This document shows, piece after piece, positions 24,571-32,891 of a stretch of DNA of 64,000 nt. Position numbers and translations under genes: made by a program. This DNA is from Pseudomonas fluorescens. Lineage in GTDB: Bacteria > Pseudomonadota > Gammaproteobacteria > Pseudomonadales > Pseudomonadaceae. Positions within the stretch are counted from its first letter, which is position 1, and every line of letters starts with the position of its first letter. Under the pieces are notes generated by a model. The model searched no databases. It worked only from the letters and a program-made list of their open reading frames with translations, and was not told the origin of the DNA. The stretch lies in NCBI RefSeq assembly GCF_000967965.1, contig NZ_LACC01000014.1, forward strand, positions 1-64,000. The letters run 5' to 3'.

Positions 24571-24640
24571 AAAAAAGATCGCAGCCTGCGGCGGCTCCTA
24601 CACCGATTTCATAGGAGCTGCCGCAGGCTGCGATCTTTTT
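24571..24640. terminator. Long inverted repeat acting as bidirectional terminator
   Basis: AAAAAGATCGCAGCCTGCGG with GGCTCCTA, then the inverse TAGGAGC and CCGCAGGCTGCGATCTTTTT. The stem of about 28 bases is flanked by A and T runs on both sides, so it can end ohr and the convergent PCu(A)C gene. This is a third dispersed palindrome family of Pseudomonas, distinct from the REPs elsewhere in the window. Confidence 0.85.
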
Positions 24641-24663
24641 GGTGTTGCGATACTACGAGAAAA

Positions 24664-25173
24664 TCAATTCATCTTGCTGTGGTCATGCATCATCTTGCTG
24701 TGGTCCATGGTGCCAATCGCCTTGGCAACGGCTTCAACCTGAATCGACTCTTTCTCGCCCTTGGCGTTTTCGACGGTCAGGGTCAGCGGTACCTTGTCGC
24801 CTTCCTTGATCTGACCTGTGAGATTCATCAGCATGATGTGATAGCCGTTGGGATCGAAGCTCACCGGCTTGCCGGCCGGCAGCGCAACGGACTGCACCTG
24901 CTGCATTTTCATCACGTCGTCTTTCATGCTCATTTCATGAATCTGCACCAGCTTGGCAGCCGGCGTTTGCACGCTCAGCAGTTTGCTGTCGCTGCTCGCG
25001 GTGACGGTCATGAAGGCACCGCTCGACGGCTGGCCGGCCACGGTGGCGCGGACCCAGGCGTCGTCGACCTCGGTTTGTGCCGACACTTGAAAGGCCAGGC
25101 CGACCAGGGACAAGCCCAACGCCAGTTGCTTGCAGCGTTGTGCGAAACGGTTTTTAGCCTGCGGGGCATTCAT
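24664..25173 (-). CDS. Periplasmic copper chaperone PCu(A)C
   Basis: Protein of 169 residues with a signal peptide (ending FQVSAQ). It has the copper site of the family, H(M)x10Mx21HxM: QIHEMSMKDDVMKM and NGYHIMLMNL. It delivers Cu(I) to cytochrome c oxidase CuA together with SCO. The C-terminus carries an extra Met/His tail (MDHSKMMHDHSKMN) able to bind further copper. It starts 2 bases after the stop of the SCO gene, so both are in one operon. Confidence 0.9.
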   Translation of the reverse strand: MNAPQAKNRFAQRCKQLALGLSLVGLAFQVSAQTEVDDAWVRATVAGQPSSGAFMTVTASSDSKLLSVQTPAAKLVQIHEMSMKDDVMKMQQVQSVALPAGKPVSFDPNGYHIMLMNLTGQIKEGDKVPLTLTVENAKGEKESIQVEAVAKAIGTMDHSKMMHDHSKMN

Positions 25174-25174
25174 T

Positions 25175-25780
25175 TCAGCAAACCTCCATCACGGTGAGCA
25201 GGTCTTCTGCGCACTCTTGGGCCGTCAGGGACGTGGACAGTCCCAGGCGCAGAGTGCCCCGGGAGTCGAAGACATAGCTGGTCGCGGTATGGGAGAGTGT
25301 ATAGGTATCGCCGCTCGGCACTTTTTCAAAGAACACGCCAAATTCCTTGGCGGTGGTGGCGGTTTCTTCCAGGGTGCCGTACAGCGCTTCGAAACTCGGG
25401 TCGAAGGCTTTCACGTATTTATCGATCATCTCTGGCGTGTCGCGCTCAGGGTCCAGGGTGATGAAGATCACCTGCAGCCTTTCGCCGTCGCGACCCATCA
25501 GTTTCTTGGCTTGGGCCGCACGGGCCAGTGTGGTGGGGCACACGGCCGGGCACTGGGTGAAACCGAAGAACACCATCGGCATCAGGCCGCGATAGCTGCC
25601 CAGCATCCGGGTTTCGCCCTGAGCGTTCTTGAGCTTGAAGTTACGCCCCATGATCTTGTCGCTGAGGTCTTTGCCGTACTTGAACGACAGCTTGCTGCTG
25701 TCGTCGCAACCGGCGAGCAGGCCCAGGCTCAACAGGCCCATGCCTTGCAGGACGGTTCGGCGGGTATACAAAGTACTCAT
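25175..25780 (-). CDS. SCO-family copper chaperone/thiol reductase lipoprotein
   Basis: Protein of 201 residues. A lipobox (GLLAGCDDS) anchors it on the periplasmic side. The thioredoxin-like fold has the SCO CxxxC copper site (FTQCPAVCPTTLARAAQ) and the distal His in YTLSHTATSYVFD. It prepares and metallates the CuA site of cytochrome c oxidase with PCu(A)C. The start MSTLYTRRTV was chosen for the Arg-rich signal; longer upstream frames look non-coding. Confidence 0.9.
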   Translation of the reverse strand: MSTLYTRRTVLQGMGLLSLGLLAGCDDSSKLSFKYGKDLSDKIMGRNFKLKNAQGETRMLGSYRGLMPMVFFGFTQCPAVCPTTLARAAQAKKLMGRDGERLQVIFITLDPERDTPEMIDKYVKAFDPSFEALYGTLEETATTAKEFGVFFEKVPSGDTYTLSHTATSYVFDSRGTLRLGLSTSLTAQECAEDLLTVMEVC

Positions 25781-25945
25781 GGAAAAAAGCATCCTGTTGA
25801 ACAGGCTGAAATGACAGCGTGATGACTGTACAGACGAAAAAATCGCGGGGATGTTAACAAACTGTGCCGGTGCGCGGGGCTGGATTAGACGATTGGACCG
25901 GGGGGTGGGGCGTAATGACGCAGGTGCGGCATTGGAACAACCGGC

Positions 25946-25998
25946 ATTGAGCAAATGATCACTACCGGCTGTCAGGATTGTTCAAATGAACAATCCTG
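25946..25998. promoter_or_regulatory. DmpR-like operator sequence and palindrome
   Basis: TTGAGCAAATGATCA at about 25947-25961 is identical over 15 bases to the DmpR-type operator before dmpK at 27886. It is followed by the perfect palindrome CAGGATTGTTCA-AA-TGAACAATCCTG (25973-25998), whose core TTGTTCAAATGAACAA has the same 16-base layout. They lie between the 3' end of dmpR and the SCO gene start. The palindrome may simply end dmpR transcription. No -24/-12 promoter was found downstream towards SCO. Confidence 0.45.
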
Positions 25999-26007
25999 GA
26001 GCAGGGA

Positions 26008-27690
26008 TCAGGTCGGGGACTTTTTCAAGCGGTAGGCCAGCGCGGGGCGGGTGATGCCGAGCAGGCGAGCTGCTTCCGACACGTTCTGCTGGCTGCGCTC
26101 CATGGCGGCGTGAATCAGCGCGTCTTCGACCGAGTCCAGTGGCATGCCACTGTCGATGATCTTGTCGACCCAGCCCGTGTTATCGCTCGGTGTCGCCTTG
26201 ACCAGGCGCCCGTCGCTGGCCAGCCCGATGCTTTCGGCCAGTTGCGGTGAATGGGGGAACAGCGCATCAACGGTGATGCTCTGGTTCTCGTCGGTGATGA
26301 TCACGCCGCGTTCCATCAGGTTTTCCAGCTCACGGATATTACCGGGCCAGTCGTAATGCAGGCATACCTCCAGCGCTCGGTCAGACAGGCCCAGGGTTTT
26401 TTTCCTGTAGCTGGCATGGAGTTTTTCCAGGAAGTGTTCGATCAGCAGCGGGATGTCCTCGCGACGTTCGCGCAAGGCCGGGATACGTACCGGAAACACG
26501 TTCAGGCGATAGAACAAGTCTGCCCTGAATCGGCCTTGGCGGACCGCGTTTTCAAGGTCTTCATGGGTCGCGGTGATGACCCGTACATTGACCTGACGAG
26601 TCTGTGAGTCGCCGACGCGCTCCAGTTCTTCCTCCTGCAATACGCGCAGCAGCGAGGCTTGGGCACGCGGTGTCAACTCGACAATCTCATCGAGAAACAA
26701 CGAGCCTCCATTGGCCCGTTCGAAGCGGCCCATGCGCGACTGCTGCGCCCCGGTGTAGGCGCCTTTTTCCACGCCGAACAACTCGGCTTCGATCAGGTCT
26801 GGCGGGATGGCTGCGCAGTTCAGCGCGATGAAAGGGCCGCCAGCGCGCTCGCTACGCAAATGCAGGCTACGGGCGATGACTTCCTTGCCAACTCCGGTCT
26901 CACCCAATAGCAGCACCGAGGCCTTGCCCAGGGCCACTTTGTCGATCAATGCGCATGTTTTGCGGTACACCGCCGACTGGCCGATGCCGTAGAACTTGCC
27001 GGCTTCGATCTGCAAGCGCTGGCGCATATTGGCCACCTGCACCTGCAGTGCCTGCAGCTCATCGATGATTGGATCGCTCTGGAAGTAGCGCATGATTTCT
27101 TCGGCATCCTCCCATTGCTCAGCGGGTTTGCCGATGATCCGGCATTGCTCTCCGCCGCATCCCCGGCAACTGACCTCCTTGTAGATGATCTGGCGACCGA
27201 GGAAAAACGAGCTGTAGCTGATGGCATAGCCGAGCAGCATCCAGCACACCGGCTGGTCGGAATGCAGGTTTTCCGTTTGGCAGTTTTCGACCTCGAAGGA
27301 GTCCTGCCACTCGATGTCGGCATAGAACTGGCCATTCTCCAGGTCGATATCTATTTCCTGGGGGCGGACGTTGACCATTCCCTTGAGCGAGTGCAGTTGC
27401 GGGCCGGTGAAGAACATCTCCACATCACTGCCATGTGGCCGAAGTTTGCGTGCCAGTTCCGCATCCTTGAGTCCGGACTGGTAGCCCAGGCGCATAAAAA
27501 AGCCCTTGGCCCGTTCGACGCCGAGCATCTCGATCAGCTCGCGTCTGCATGAGGCCATCATCGAAACCTGGATCAACAGCATGCGTTGCTCATCCAGCCA
27601 GATCTTGCCTTCGCTGCCGAGAAAGCGCACCTGGTCGGTCAGGTCCTTGAGCGACGGCGGGTGCTGCGAGGCCTTGTACTTGGTGATCAT
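26008..27690 (-). CDS. dmpR: DmpR/XylR-type sigma-54 activator of phenol catabolism
   Basis: Activator of 560 residues. The N-terminal XylR-N sensor domain (about 15-115, DAELARKLRPHGSDVEMFF) and V4R domain (about 130-195, KEVSCRGCGGEQCRIIGKP) form the phenol-binding A region. The AAA+ domain (about 235-400) has Walker A GETGVGKE, Walker B GGSLFLDEI, and the sigma-54 contact loop as GAYTGA, a Tyr replacing the usual Phe. The C-terminal Fis-type helix-turn-helix is NVSEAARLLGITRPALAYRL. It matches the DmpR I know along its whole length. It is divergent from the phenol hydroxylase operon, whose operators and sigma-54 promoter lie in the gap. Confidence 0.92.
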   Translation of the reverse strand: MITKYKASQHPPSLKDLTDQVRFLGSEGKIWLDEQRMLLIQVSMMASCRRELIEMLGVERAKGFFMRLGYQSGLKDAELARKLRPHGSDVEMFFTGPQLHSLKGMVNVRPQEIDIDLENGQFYADIEWQDSFEVENCQTENLHSDQPVCWMLLGYAISYSSFFLGRQIIYKEVSCRGCGGEQCRIIGKPAEQWEDAEEIMRYFQSDPIIDELQALQVQVANMRQRLQIEAGKFYGIGQSAVYRKTCALIDKVALGKASVLLLGETGVGKEVIARSLHLRSERAGGPFIALNCAAIPPDLIEAELFGVEKGAYTGAQQSRMGRFERANGGSLFLDEIVELTPRAQASLLRVLQEEELERVGDSQTRQVNVRVITATHEDLENAVRQGRFRADLFYRLNVFPVRIPALRERREDIPLLIEHFLEKLHASYRKKTLGLSDRALEVCLHYDWPGNIRELENLMERGVIITDENQSITVDALFPHSPQLAESIGLASDGRLVKATPSDNTGWVDKIIDSGMPLDSVEDALIHAAMERSQQNVSEAARLLGITRPALAYRLKKSPT

Positions 27691-27854
27691 TCAGTGCGCC
27701 CCTGATTGTAGTTATTTGGGGTGGAGATGCTTTTCCGCTCAGGCAATGGCGGTTTTTTTTCGCATCGTAACGACCGGAATTTCTTGGGCAAGGCAGGTCG
27801 GTTTTTCTTTTTCTAAGCGGCCTGAAAGTACATCAAAAGTCAATCTCCGCACGA

Positions 27855-27901
27855 TTGGTCATTTGCTCGAAGGGGTTGGCAAGGTTTGAGCAAATGATCA
27901 A
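27855..27901. promoter_or_regulatory. Paired DmpR-type upstream activating sites
   Basis: Two 16-base sites in opposite orientation: TTGGTCATTTGCTCGA (27855-27870) and TTGAGCAAATGATCAA (27886-27901). The second, read on the other strand, is TTGATCATTTGCTCAA, and the first differs from that at two positions. Centres are 31 bases apart, about three helical turns, as for the known tandem DmpR/XylR sites. They lie about 150 bases before the predicted start of transcription of dmpK. Confidence 0.8.
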
Positions 27902-28020
27902 ATCGTTGGTACGACTGCTTGCTCCCGACAGTGCTCATGAACCTTCGCATCTCTCTTTTATTTTTCATAAGACGTTGTTTTAAAGGGTATTTAAATCTTT
28001 GTTCGAGTGGATTTCCACCG

Positions 28021-28038
28021 CTGGCACCCTTGTTGCTC
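28021..28038 (+). promoter_or_regulatory. Sigma-54 (-24/-12) promoter of the phenol hydroxylase operon
   Basis: TGGCACCCTTGTTGCT fits the consensus TGGCAC-N5-TTGCW, with GG at 28023-28024 and GC at 28035-28036 (10 bases between). Transcription would begin near 28048, about 20 bases before dmpK. The AT-rich stretch between here and the activator sites could hold an IHF bend. Confidence 0.88.
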
Positions 28039-28068
28039 CATACCCGGAACAACAAGGGAGACCCGAGC

Positions 28069-28344
28069 ATGAACCAACCTGCCAATACCTTCGACCAGAT
28101 GCCGCGCTACATCCGTGTACGCAGCATGCCGGGCGATGCCTTTGTCGAATTCGATTTCGCCATTGGCTATCCCGAGCTGTTCGTTGAACTCGTGTTGCCG
28201 CATCAGGCGTTCAAGCAGTTCTGCGAAAACCACCGGGTCCAGCACATGGACGCGCAGATGGCCGAAGCCCTCGATGCCGATGCGCGCAAGTGGCGCTACG
28301 GCGAAACCCGAGATGCCGAATCCGACCAACCCCCCCAACAATAA
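28069..28344 (+). CDS. dmpK: Phenol hydroxylase assembly subunit DmpK
   Basis: Protein of 91 residues, first gene of the operon. The segment PRYIRVRSMPGDAFVEFDFAIG followed by LFVELVLPHQAF is typical of DmpK/PhlA/PoxA, a small protein that helps assemble the active oxygenase (iron insertion) but is not needed for catalysis. The start follows an AGGGAG ribosome site 20 bases after the predicted transcription start. It has 17 bases to the next gene. Confidence 0.9.
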   Translation: MNQPANTFDQMPRYIRVRSMPGDAFVEFDFAIGYPELFVELVLPHQAFKQFCENHRVQHMDAQMAEALDADARKWRYGETRDAESDQPPQQ

Positions 28345-28361
28345 TTACAGGAGTCCACTCC

Positions 28362-29357
28362 ATGAGTGTCGAGATCAAGACGACGACCGTCGAGACGATC
28401 CGCAACACGTTCAGCCACACTCGTCGCCGGTTTGGCGACAAGGTTGCCAGCCGTTACCAGGAAGCCAGTTTCGACCTGGAGTCAGCGACCAATTTCCATT
28501 ATCGGCCGCTATGGCAACCGGACAAGCTGCTCAACGATGCCACACGTACCGCGGTGGTCATGGCTGACTGGTACGCCGTCAGCGACCCGCGCCAGTATTA
28601 CTACGGCGCCTATGTCCAGGCCCGGGCCAGGATGCAGGAAAACGCCGAGCACGATTACGCGTTTTGCGAGAAGCGCGACATGCTTGCCGGCCTCTCGGCG
28701 ACCAATGCCCAACTGATCAGCCGGCTGCTGTTGCCACTGCGCCACGCCGAGATGGGCGCCAACATGAACAACAGCAACATCGCGGCCGACGGTTTTGGCA
28801 CCAGCGTGACGCAGATGCACATGTTCCAGGCCATGGATCGCTTGGGCATTGCGCAATACCTGTCGCGCATCGGCCTGATGCTCGATGACGGCGATGTCCT
28901 TCTCCTGGCTCAAGCCCGGCAGCAGTGGCTGGACGATCCCGCGTGGCAGGGCGTGCGCCGCTACGTCGAGGACACGCTGGTGGTGCGCGACTGGTTCGAG
29001 TTGACCGTGGCGCAAAACCTGGTCAGCGATGGCCTGGTATACCCGCTGCTGTTCCACAAGCTCGACGAACAACTGTCAGCCAATGGCGCAGGCCAGGTCG
29101 GCATGTTGACCGAGTTCATGCGCCTGTGGTTTGCCGAAAGCCAGCGCTGGGTCGATGCCCTGCTCAAGACCGTGGTCAACGAAAGCACCACCAACAAGGC
29201 CCTCGTTCAAGGCTGGATCGACCACTGGAGCCAGCGTTCGGTCGATGCACTCCAGCTGCTGGCTGGCCTGGGGATCGATGAGTCCGCACTGGATGCCGTG
29301 TGCAGCGAGTTCAACGCCCGCCTGAAGAAGCTCGGCCTGACAGGAGCCTGCGTATGA
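28362..29357 (+). CDS. dmpL: Phenol hydroxylase beta subunit (P1)
   Basis: Oxygenase beta subunit of 331 residues of the soluble diiron multicomponent monooxygenase. It resembles the alpha subunit fold but lacks the iron ligands. Recognisable segments are SHTRRRFGDKVASRYQEAS, ADWYAVSDPRQYYYGAYVQ and LRHAEMGANMNNSNIAADG. It forms the (alpha-beta-gamma)2 hydroxylase with DmpN and DmpO. The stop overlaps dmpM by 4 bases. Confidence 0.93.
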   Translation: MSVEIKTTTVETIRNTFSHTRRRFGDKVASRYQEASFDLESATNFHYRPLWQPDKLLNDATRTAVVMADWYAVSDPRQYYYGAYVQARARMQENAEHDYAFCEKRDMLAGLSATNAQLISRLLLPLRHAEMGANMNNSNIAADGFGTSVTQMHMFQAMDRLGIAQYLSRIGLMLDDGDVLLLAQARQQWLDDPAWQGVRRYVEDTLVVRDWFELTVAQNLVSDGLVYPLLFHKLDEQLSANGAGQVGMLTEFMRLWFAESQRWVDALLKTVVNESTTNKALVQGWIDHWSQRSVDALQLLAGLGIDESALDAVCSEFNARLKKLGLTGACV

Positions 29358-29626
29358 CTTCCTTCGTGTACATGAACCTGCAGGACACCGACTACGCGCG
29401 CTCGATCGTCGAAGCCATCGTCCAGGACAACCCGAATGTCGCGATTGAGCATCAGCCATCGATGATCCGCATCGAAGCCCAGGGTCGACTGGAAATCCAT
29501 CGCGAAACGGTCGAAGCGCTCACTGGCAGCCCCTGGGATATCCAGGAAATGCTGATGTACGTGATCACCCTTGGCGGCAACGTCGTGGAAGAGGACGACA
29601 GCTTCTCCCTGTACTGGAACAACTGA
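29354..29626 (+). CDS. dmpM: Phenol hydroxylase activator (P2)
   Basis: Cofactor-less effector protein of 90 residues in the MmoB/DmpM family. It binds the hydroxylase and allows oxygen activation. Recognised by the start SFVYMNLQDTDYARSIVEAI and the internal IEAQGRLEIHRETV, with EEDDSFSLYW at the end. It is translationally coupled to dmpL by an ATGA overlap. Confidence 0.93.
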   Translation: MTSFVYMNLQDTDYARSIVEAIVQDNPNVAIEHQPSMIRIEAQGRLEIHRETVEALTGSPWDIQEMLMYVITLGGNVVEEDDSFSLYWNN

Positions 29627-29679
29627 TTGCCGGTTTCAAGCCAGGGTTTGATCCATAACAAGAATTCGGGAGTGCCATC

Positions 29680-31227
29680 ATGGCCGTGAAAAAACGCCTC
29701 AATGCCAAAGAAAAATACCGCTGCATGACCCGTGACCTGGATTGGGAGCCCAGCTACCAGACACACGAGGATATTTACCCTCATGAGCGCTTTGAGGGGA
29801 TCAAGATCACCGACTGGGACAAGTGGGAAGATCCGTTCCGCCTGACCATGGACACCTACTGGAAATACCAGGCCGAGAAAGAGAAAAAACTCTACGCGAT
29901 CTTCGACGCGTTCTCGCAAAACAACGGCCATACCACACTGTCGGATGCCCGTTACGTCAATGCCCTGAAACTCTTTCTCTCGGGTGTCACGCCGCTGGAG
30001 TACCAGGCCTATCAAGGTTTCGCCCGGGTCGGCAGGCAGTTCAGCGGTGCCGGCGCGCGGATCGCCTGCCAGATGCAGGCCATCGATGAATTGCGTCACG
30101 TGCAGACGCAGATTCACGCCATGAGCCATTACAACAAACACTTCAACGGCCTGCATGATTTCGCCCATATGCATGATCGCGTGTGGTTCCTCTCGGTACC
30201 CAAGTCGTTCTTCGAGGATGCGCGCACGGCCGGCCCATTCGAGTTTCTTACGGCCATCTCGTTCTCGTTCGAATACGTGCTGACCAACCTGTTGTTCGTT
30301 CCCTTCATGTCGGGTGCTGCGTTCAACGGTGATATGGCCACGGTGACGTTTGGCTTCTCCGCACAGTCCGACGAAGCCCGGCACATGACCCTGGGCCTGG
30401 AAGTGATCAAGTTCCTGCTGGAGCAGCACGAAGACAACGTGCCGATTATCCAGCGCTGGATCGACAAGTGGTTCTGGCGCGGTTACCGCTTGCTGACGCT
30501 GGTGGGGATGATGATGGACTACATGCTGCCCAATAAAGTCATGTCCTGGTCCGAAGCCTGGGGCGTGTATTTCGAAGAGGCCGGCGGTGCGCTGTTCAAG
30601 GACCTTGAGCGCTACGGCATTCGTCCGCCCAAGCATGTTGAAGAGGCCAATATCGCCAAGGACCACGTCAGCCATCAGGCCTGGTCAATTTTCTACCAGT
30701 ACAGCCAGGCGACCAACTTCCACACCTGGATGCCGACCGACGAGGAACTGGACTGGCTCTCGGAGAAGTACCCGGACACCTTCGACAAAATCTATCGGCC
30801 ACGATTCGAACACTGGCGTGCCCTGCAGGAAAAGGGCGAGCGGTTTTACAACCCGACGCTGCCGATGCTCTGCCAGATCTGCCAGATCCCGCTGTCGTTC
30901 GGCGAACCGGATGACCAGACCACCCTCAGTCATCGCAGCGCCGAGCATGAAGGCGAGCGTTATCACTTCTGCTCCCAGGGTTGCTGCGACATTTTCGAGT
31001 ACGAGCCGACCAAGTACATCCAGGCCTGGCTACCGGTGCATCAGATCCTGCAAGGCAACTGTGGTGGCGCGGATGTCGAGTCGGTGGTGCGTGACTACTA
31101 CAACATCAATCCCGGCCAGGACAACTTCGAATATTTGGGCTCCGCCGAACATCGACGCTGGCAGGACTGGCATCCGAACGATCGCAATAGCGCTCCCGTT
31201 GACCCGGACCTGCAAAAGACCGGTTGA
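29680..31227 (+). CDS. dmpN: Phenol hydroxylase alpha subunit (P3), diiron oxygenase
   Basis: Catalytic subunit of 515 residues that hydroxylates phenol to catechol with O2. The two diiron ligand motifs are visible: IDELRHVQTQ (E-x-x-H, about residue 137) and QSDEARHMTLG (D-E-x-R-H, about 231). A C-terminal YHS-type Cys pair region (PMLCQICQIPLSF and HFCSQGCCDIFEYE) is typical of these subunits. It is full length for the family. A REPIN separates it from dmpO. Confidence 0.95.
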   Translation: MAVKKRLNAKEKYRCMTRDLDWEPSYQTHEDIYPHERFEGIKITDWDKWEDPFRLTMDTYWKYQAEKEKKLYAIFDAFSQNNGHTTLSDARYVNALKLFLSGVTPLEYQAYQGFARVGRQFSGAGARIACQMQAIDELRHVQTQIHAMSHYNKHFNGLHDFAHMHDRVWFLSVPKSFFEDARTAGPFEFLTAISFSFEYVLTNLLFVPFMSGAAFNGDMATVTFGFSAQSDEARHMTLGLEVIKFLLEQHEDNVPIIQRWIDKWFWRGYRLLTLVGMMMDYMLPNKVMSWSEAWGVYFEEAGGALFKDLERYGIRPPKHVEEANIAKDHVSHQAWSIFYQYSQATNFHTWMPTDEELDWLSEKYPDTFDKIYRPRFEHWRALQEKGERFYNPTLPMLCQICQIPLSFGEPDDQTTLSHRSAEHEGERYHFCSQGCCDIFEYEPTKYIQAWLPVHQILQGNCGGADVESVVRDYYNINPGQDNFEYLGSAEHRRWQDWHPNDRNSAPVDPDLQKTG

Positions 31228-31240
31228 CCCTGCGTATCAC

Positions 31241-31329
31241 TGTGGGAGCGAGCTTGCTCGCGATGAGTCCATGACATTCACCGCTTGAGTGTCTGTTGCA
31301 CCGCGTTCGCGAGCAGGCTCGCTCCCACA
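31241..31329. repeat. REPIN inside the phenol hydroxylase operon
   Basis: TGTGGGAGCGAGCTTGCTCGCG and CGCGAGCAGGCTCGCTCCCACA with a 40-base spacer, placed between dmpN and dmpO. In the mRNA it would fold into one large hairpin and could stabilise the dmpKLMN part or lower dmpOP expression. Confidence 0.88.
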
Positions 31330-31358
31330 TTCCAACTGACAACAATAAGGAAACGATC

Positions 31359-31718
31359 ATGCCCGTGACTGCCATTGGCGCCTATGAGGCCCAACCCCTG
31401 GACCGCCAGGAAAATTTCCATGGCCTGCAACTGGTGTACCTGTGCTGGGAAAAACACCTGATGTTCTGTGCCCCGTTTACTTTTCCACTGCCCCCGGCGA
31501 TGCCGTTCAGCGACTTCATCGAGCAGGTGGTCAAACCGTCGATTGCCTCCCACCCGGATGCGGCGCGGGTCGACTTCAGCCGTGCGCTATGGCGCCTCAA
31601 CGATCAGCCGTTCTCTCCGGTCTACGGAGACAGCCTGGTTGCCAACGGCATCGACCATAAGAGCCTGCTACACCTCGACACCCCTGGCTTGAACGGCATT
31701 GCCGGCAGCTTCAATTGA
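31359..31718 (+). CDS. dmpO: Phenol hydroxylase gamma subunit (P4)
   Basis: Gamma subunit of 119 residues of the hydroxylase complex. Typical segments are YEAQPLDRQENFHG, LVYLCWEKHLMFCAPF and FIEQVVKPSIASHPDA. The ATG is preceded by an AAGGAAA ribosome site. A start upstream within the REPIN is in frame but not credible. Confidence 0.92.
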   Translation: MPVTAIGAYEAQPLDRQENFHGLQLVYLCWEKHLMFCAPFTFPLPPAMPFSDFIEQVVKPSIASHPDAARVDFSRALWRLNDQPFSPVYGDSLVANGIDHKSLLHLDTPGLNGIAGSFN

Positions 31719-31728
31719 GGACTCGGTG

Positions 31729-32790
31729 ATGAGCTACCAAGTAACCATCGAACCCACTGGCGAACAGATCGAAGTGGAAGAGGGCCAGACGATTCTTCAG
31801 GCCGCGCTGCGACAGGGTGTCTGGTTGCCATTCGCCTGCGGCCATGGCACGTGCGCCACCTGCAAGGTCCAGGTGCTGGAGGGCGAAGCGGACCTTGGCG
31901 CGGCCTCGTCCTTTGCGCTGATGGACATGGAACGCGACGAGGGCAAGGTGCTGGCGTGCTGTGCGATTCCGCAAAGCGACATGGTGATCGAGGCTGACAT
32001 CGATGCAGACCCGGACTTCCTCGGGCACCCCATCGAGGACTTCCATGCGGTGGTCAGTGCACTGGTGGATCTGTCGCCCACCATCAAGGGCGTGCATCTT
32101 AAACTCGATCGGCCGATGGCGTTCCAGGCCGGTCAATACATCAACCTGCAGTTACCCGGGATCGAGGGCACGCGAGCGTTTTCGCTGGCCAACCCGCCCA
32201 GCCGCGCCGATGAAGTCGAATTGCATGTGCGGCGGGTCGAGGGCGGAGTGGTCACCGGCAAGATCCACGATGACTTGAAGGTCGGCGACGCGGTGGAACT
32301 GTCCGGGCCCTATGGGCAGTTCTTCGTCCGTTCCTCGCAGGGGGGAGATTTGATCTTCATCGCCGGCGGCTCCGGTCTGTCGAGCCCGCAGTCGATGATC
32401 ATCGACCTGCTTGAGGCGGGGGATATCCGCCAGATCGTGCTGTTCCAGGGGGCGCGCAATCGGGCGGAGTTGTACAACCGCGAGCTGTTCGAAGTGCTGG
32501 CGCGAGAGCACGCCAACTTCACCTATGTGCCAGCGCTCAGCCAGGCGGTCGAGGATAGCGAATGGGCAGGGTTCAAGGGATACGTGCATGACGCTGCAAA
32601 ACAGCATTTCGACGGTCGTTTCAGCGGTCGCAAGGCTTATCTGTGCGGACCACCAGTGATGATCGATTCCGCTATTACCTGCCTGATGCAAGGGCGGCTG
32701 TTTGAGCGCGACATCTTTATGGAGCGTTTTTACAGCGCCGCCGATGGCTCCGGTGAGAACACACGCTCGGCGTTATTCAAACGCATCTGA
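31729..32790 (+). CDS. dmpP: Phenol hydroxylase reductase (P5), 2Fe-2S and FAD
   Basis: NADH reductase of 353 residues feeding electrons to the hydroxylase. The N-terminal plant-type ferredoxin has four Cys in FACGHGTCATCKVQVLEG and KVLACC. The FAD domain has the RxxS-type motif TRAFSLANPP. The NAD domain has FIAGGSGLSSPQSM and the end CGPPVMIDSAITCL. The gene starts 10 bases after dmpO. Confidence 0.94.
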   Translation: MSYQVTIEPTGEQIEVEEGQTILQAALRQGVWLPFACGHGTCATCKVQVLEGEADLGAASSFALMDMERDEGKVLACCAIPQSDMVIEADIDADPDFLGHPIEDFHAVVSALVDLSPTIKGVHLKLDRPMAFQAGQYINLQLPGIEGTRAFSLANPPSRADEVELHVRRVEGGVVTGKIHDDLKVGDAVELSGPYGQFFVRSSQGGDLIFIAGGSGLSSPQSMIIDLLEAGDIRQIVLFQGARNRAELYNRELFEVLAREHANFTYVPALSQAVEDSEWAGFKGYVHDAAKQHFDGRFSGRKAYLCGPPVMIDSAITCLMQGRLFERDIFMERFYSAADGSGENTRSALFKRI

Positions 32791-32891
32791 GTTTCACCGT
32801 CTCCGGGTTGCAAAAAATGCCGGACGCAGCAGATCGTCTTGACGATCGGCTGCGCCTGGCTGCCTATAAAAATAACAAAAGGTCCTCGATC

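Noticed and set aside
27905..27925. TTGGTACGACTGCTTGC as sigma-54 promoter
   Set aside because: GG and GC are 11 bases apart, one more than allowed, and the better site at 28021 has perfect spacing.
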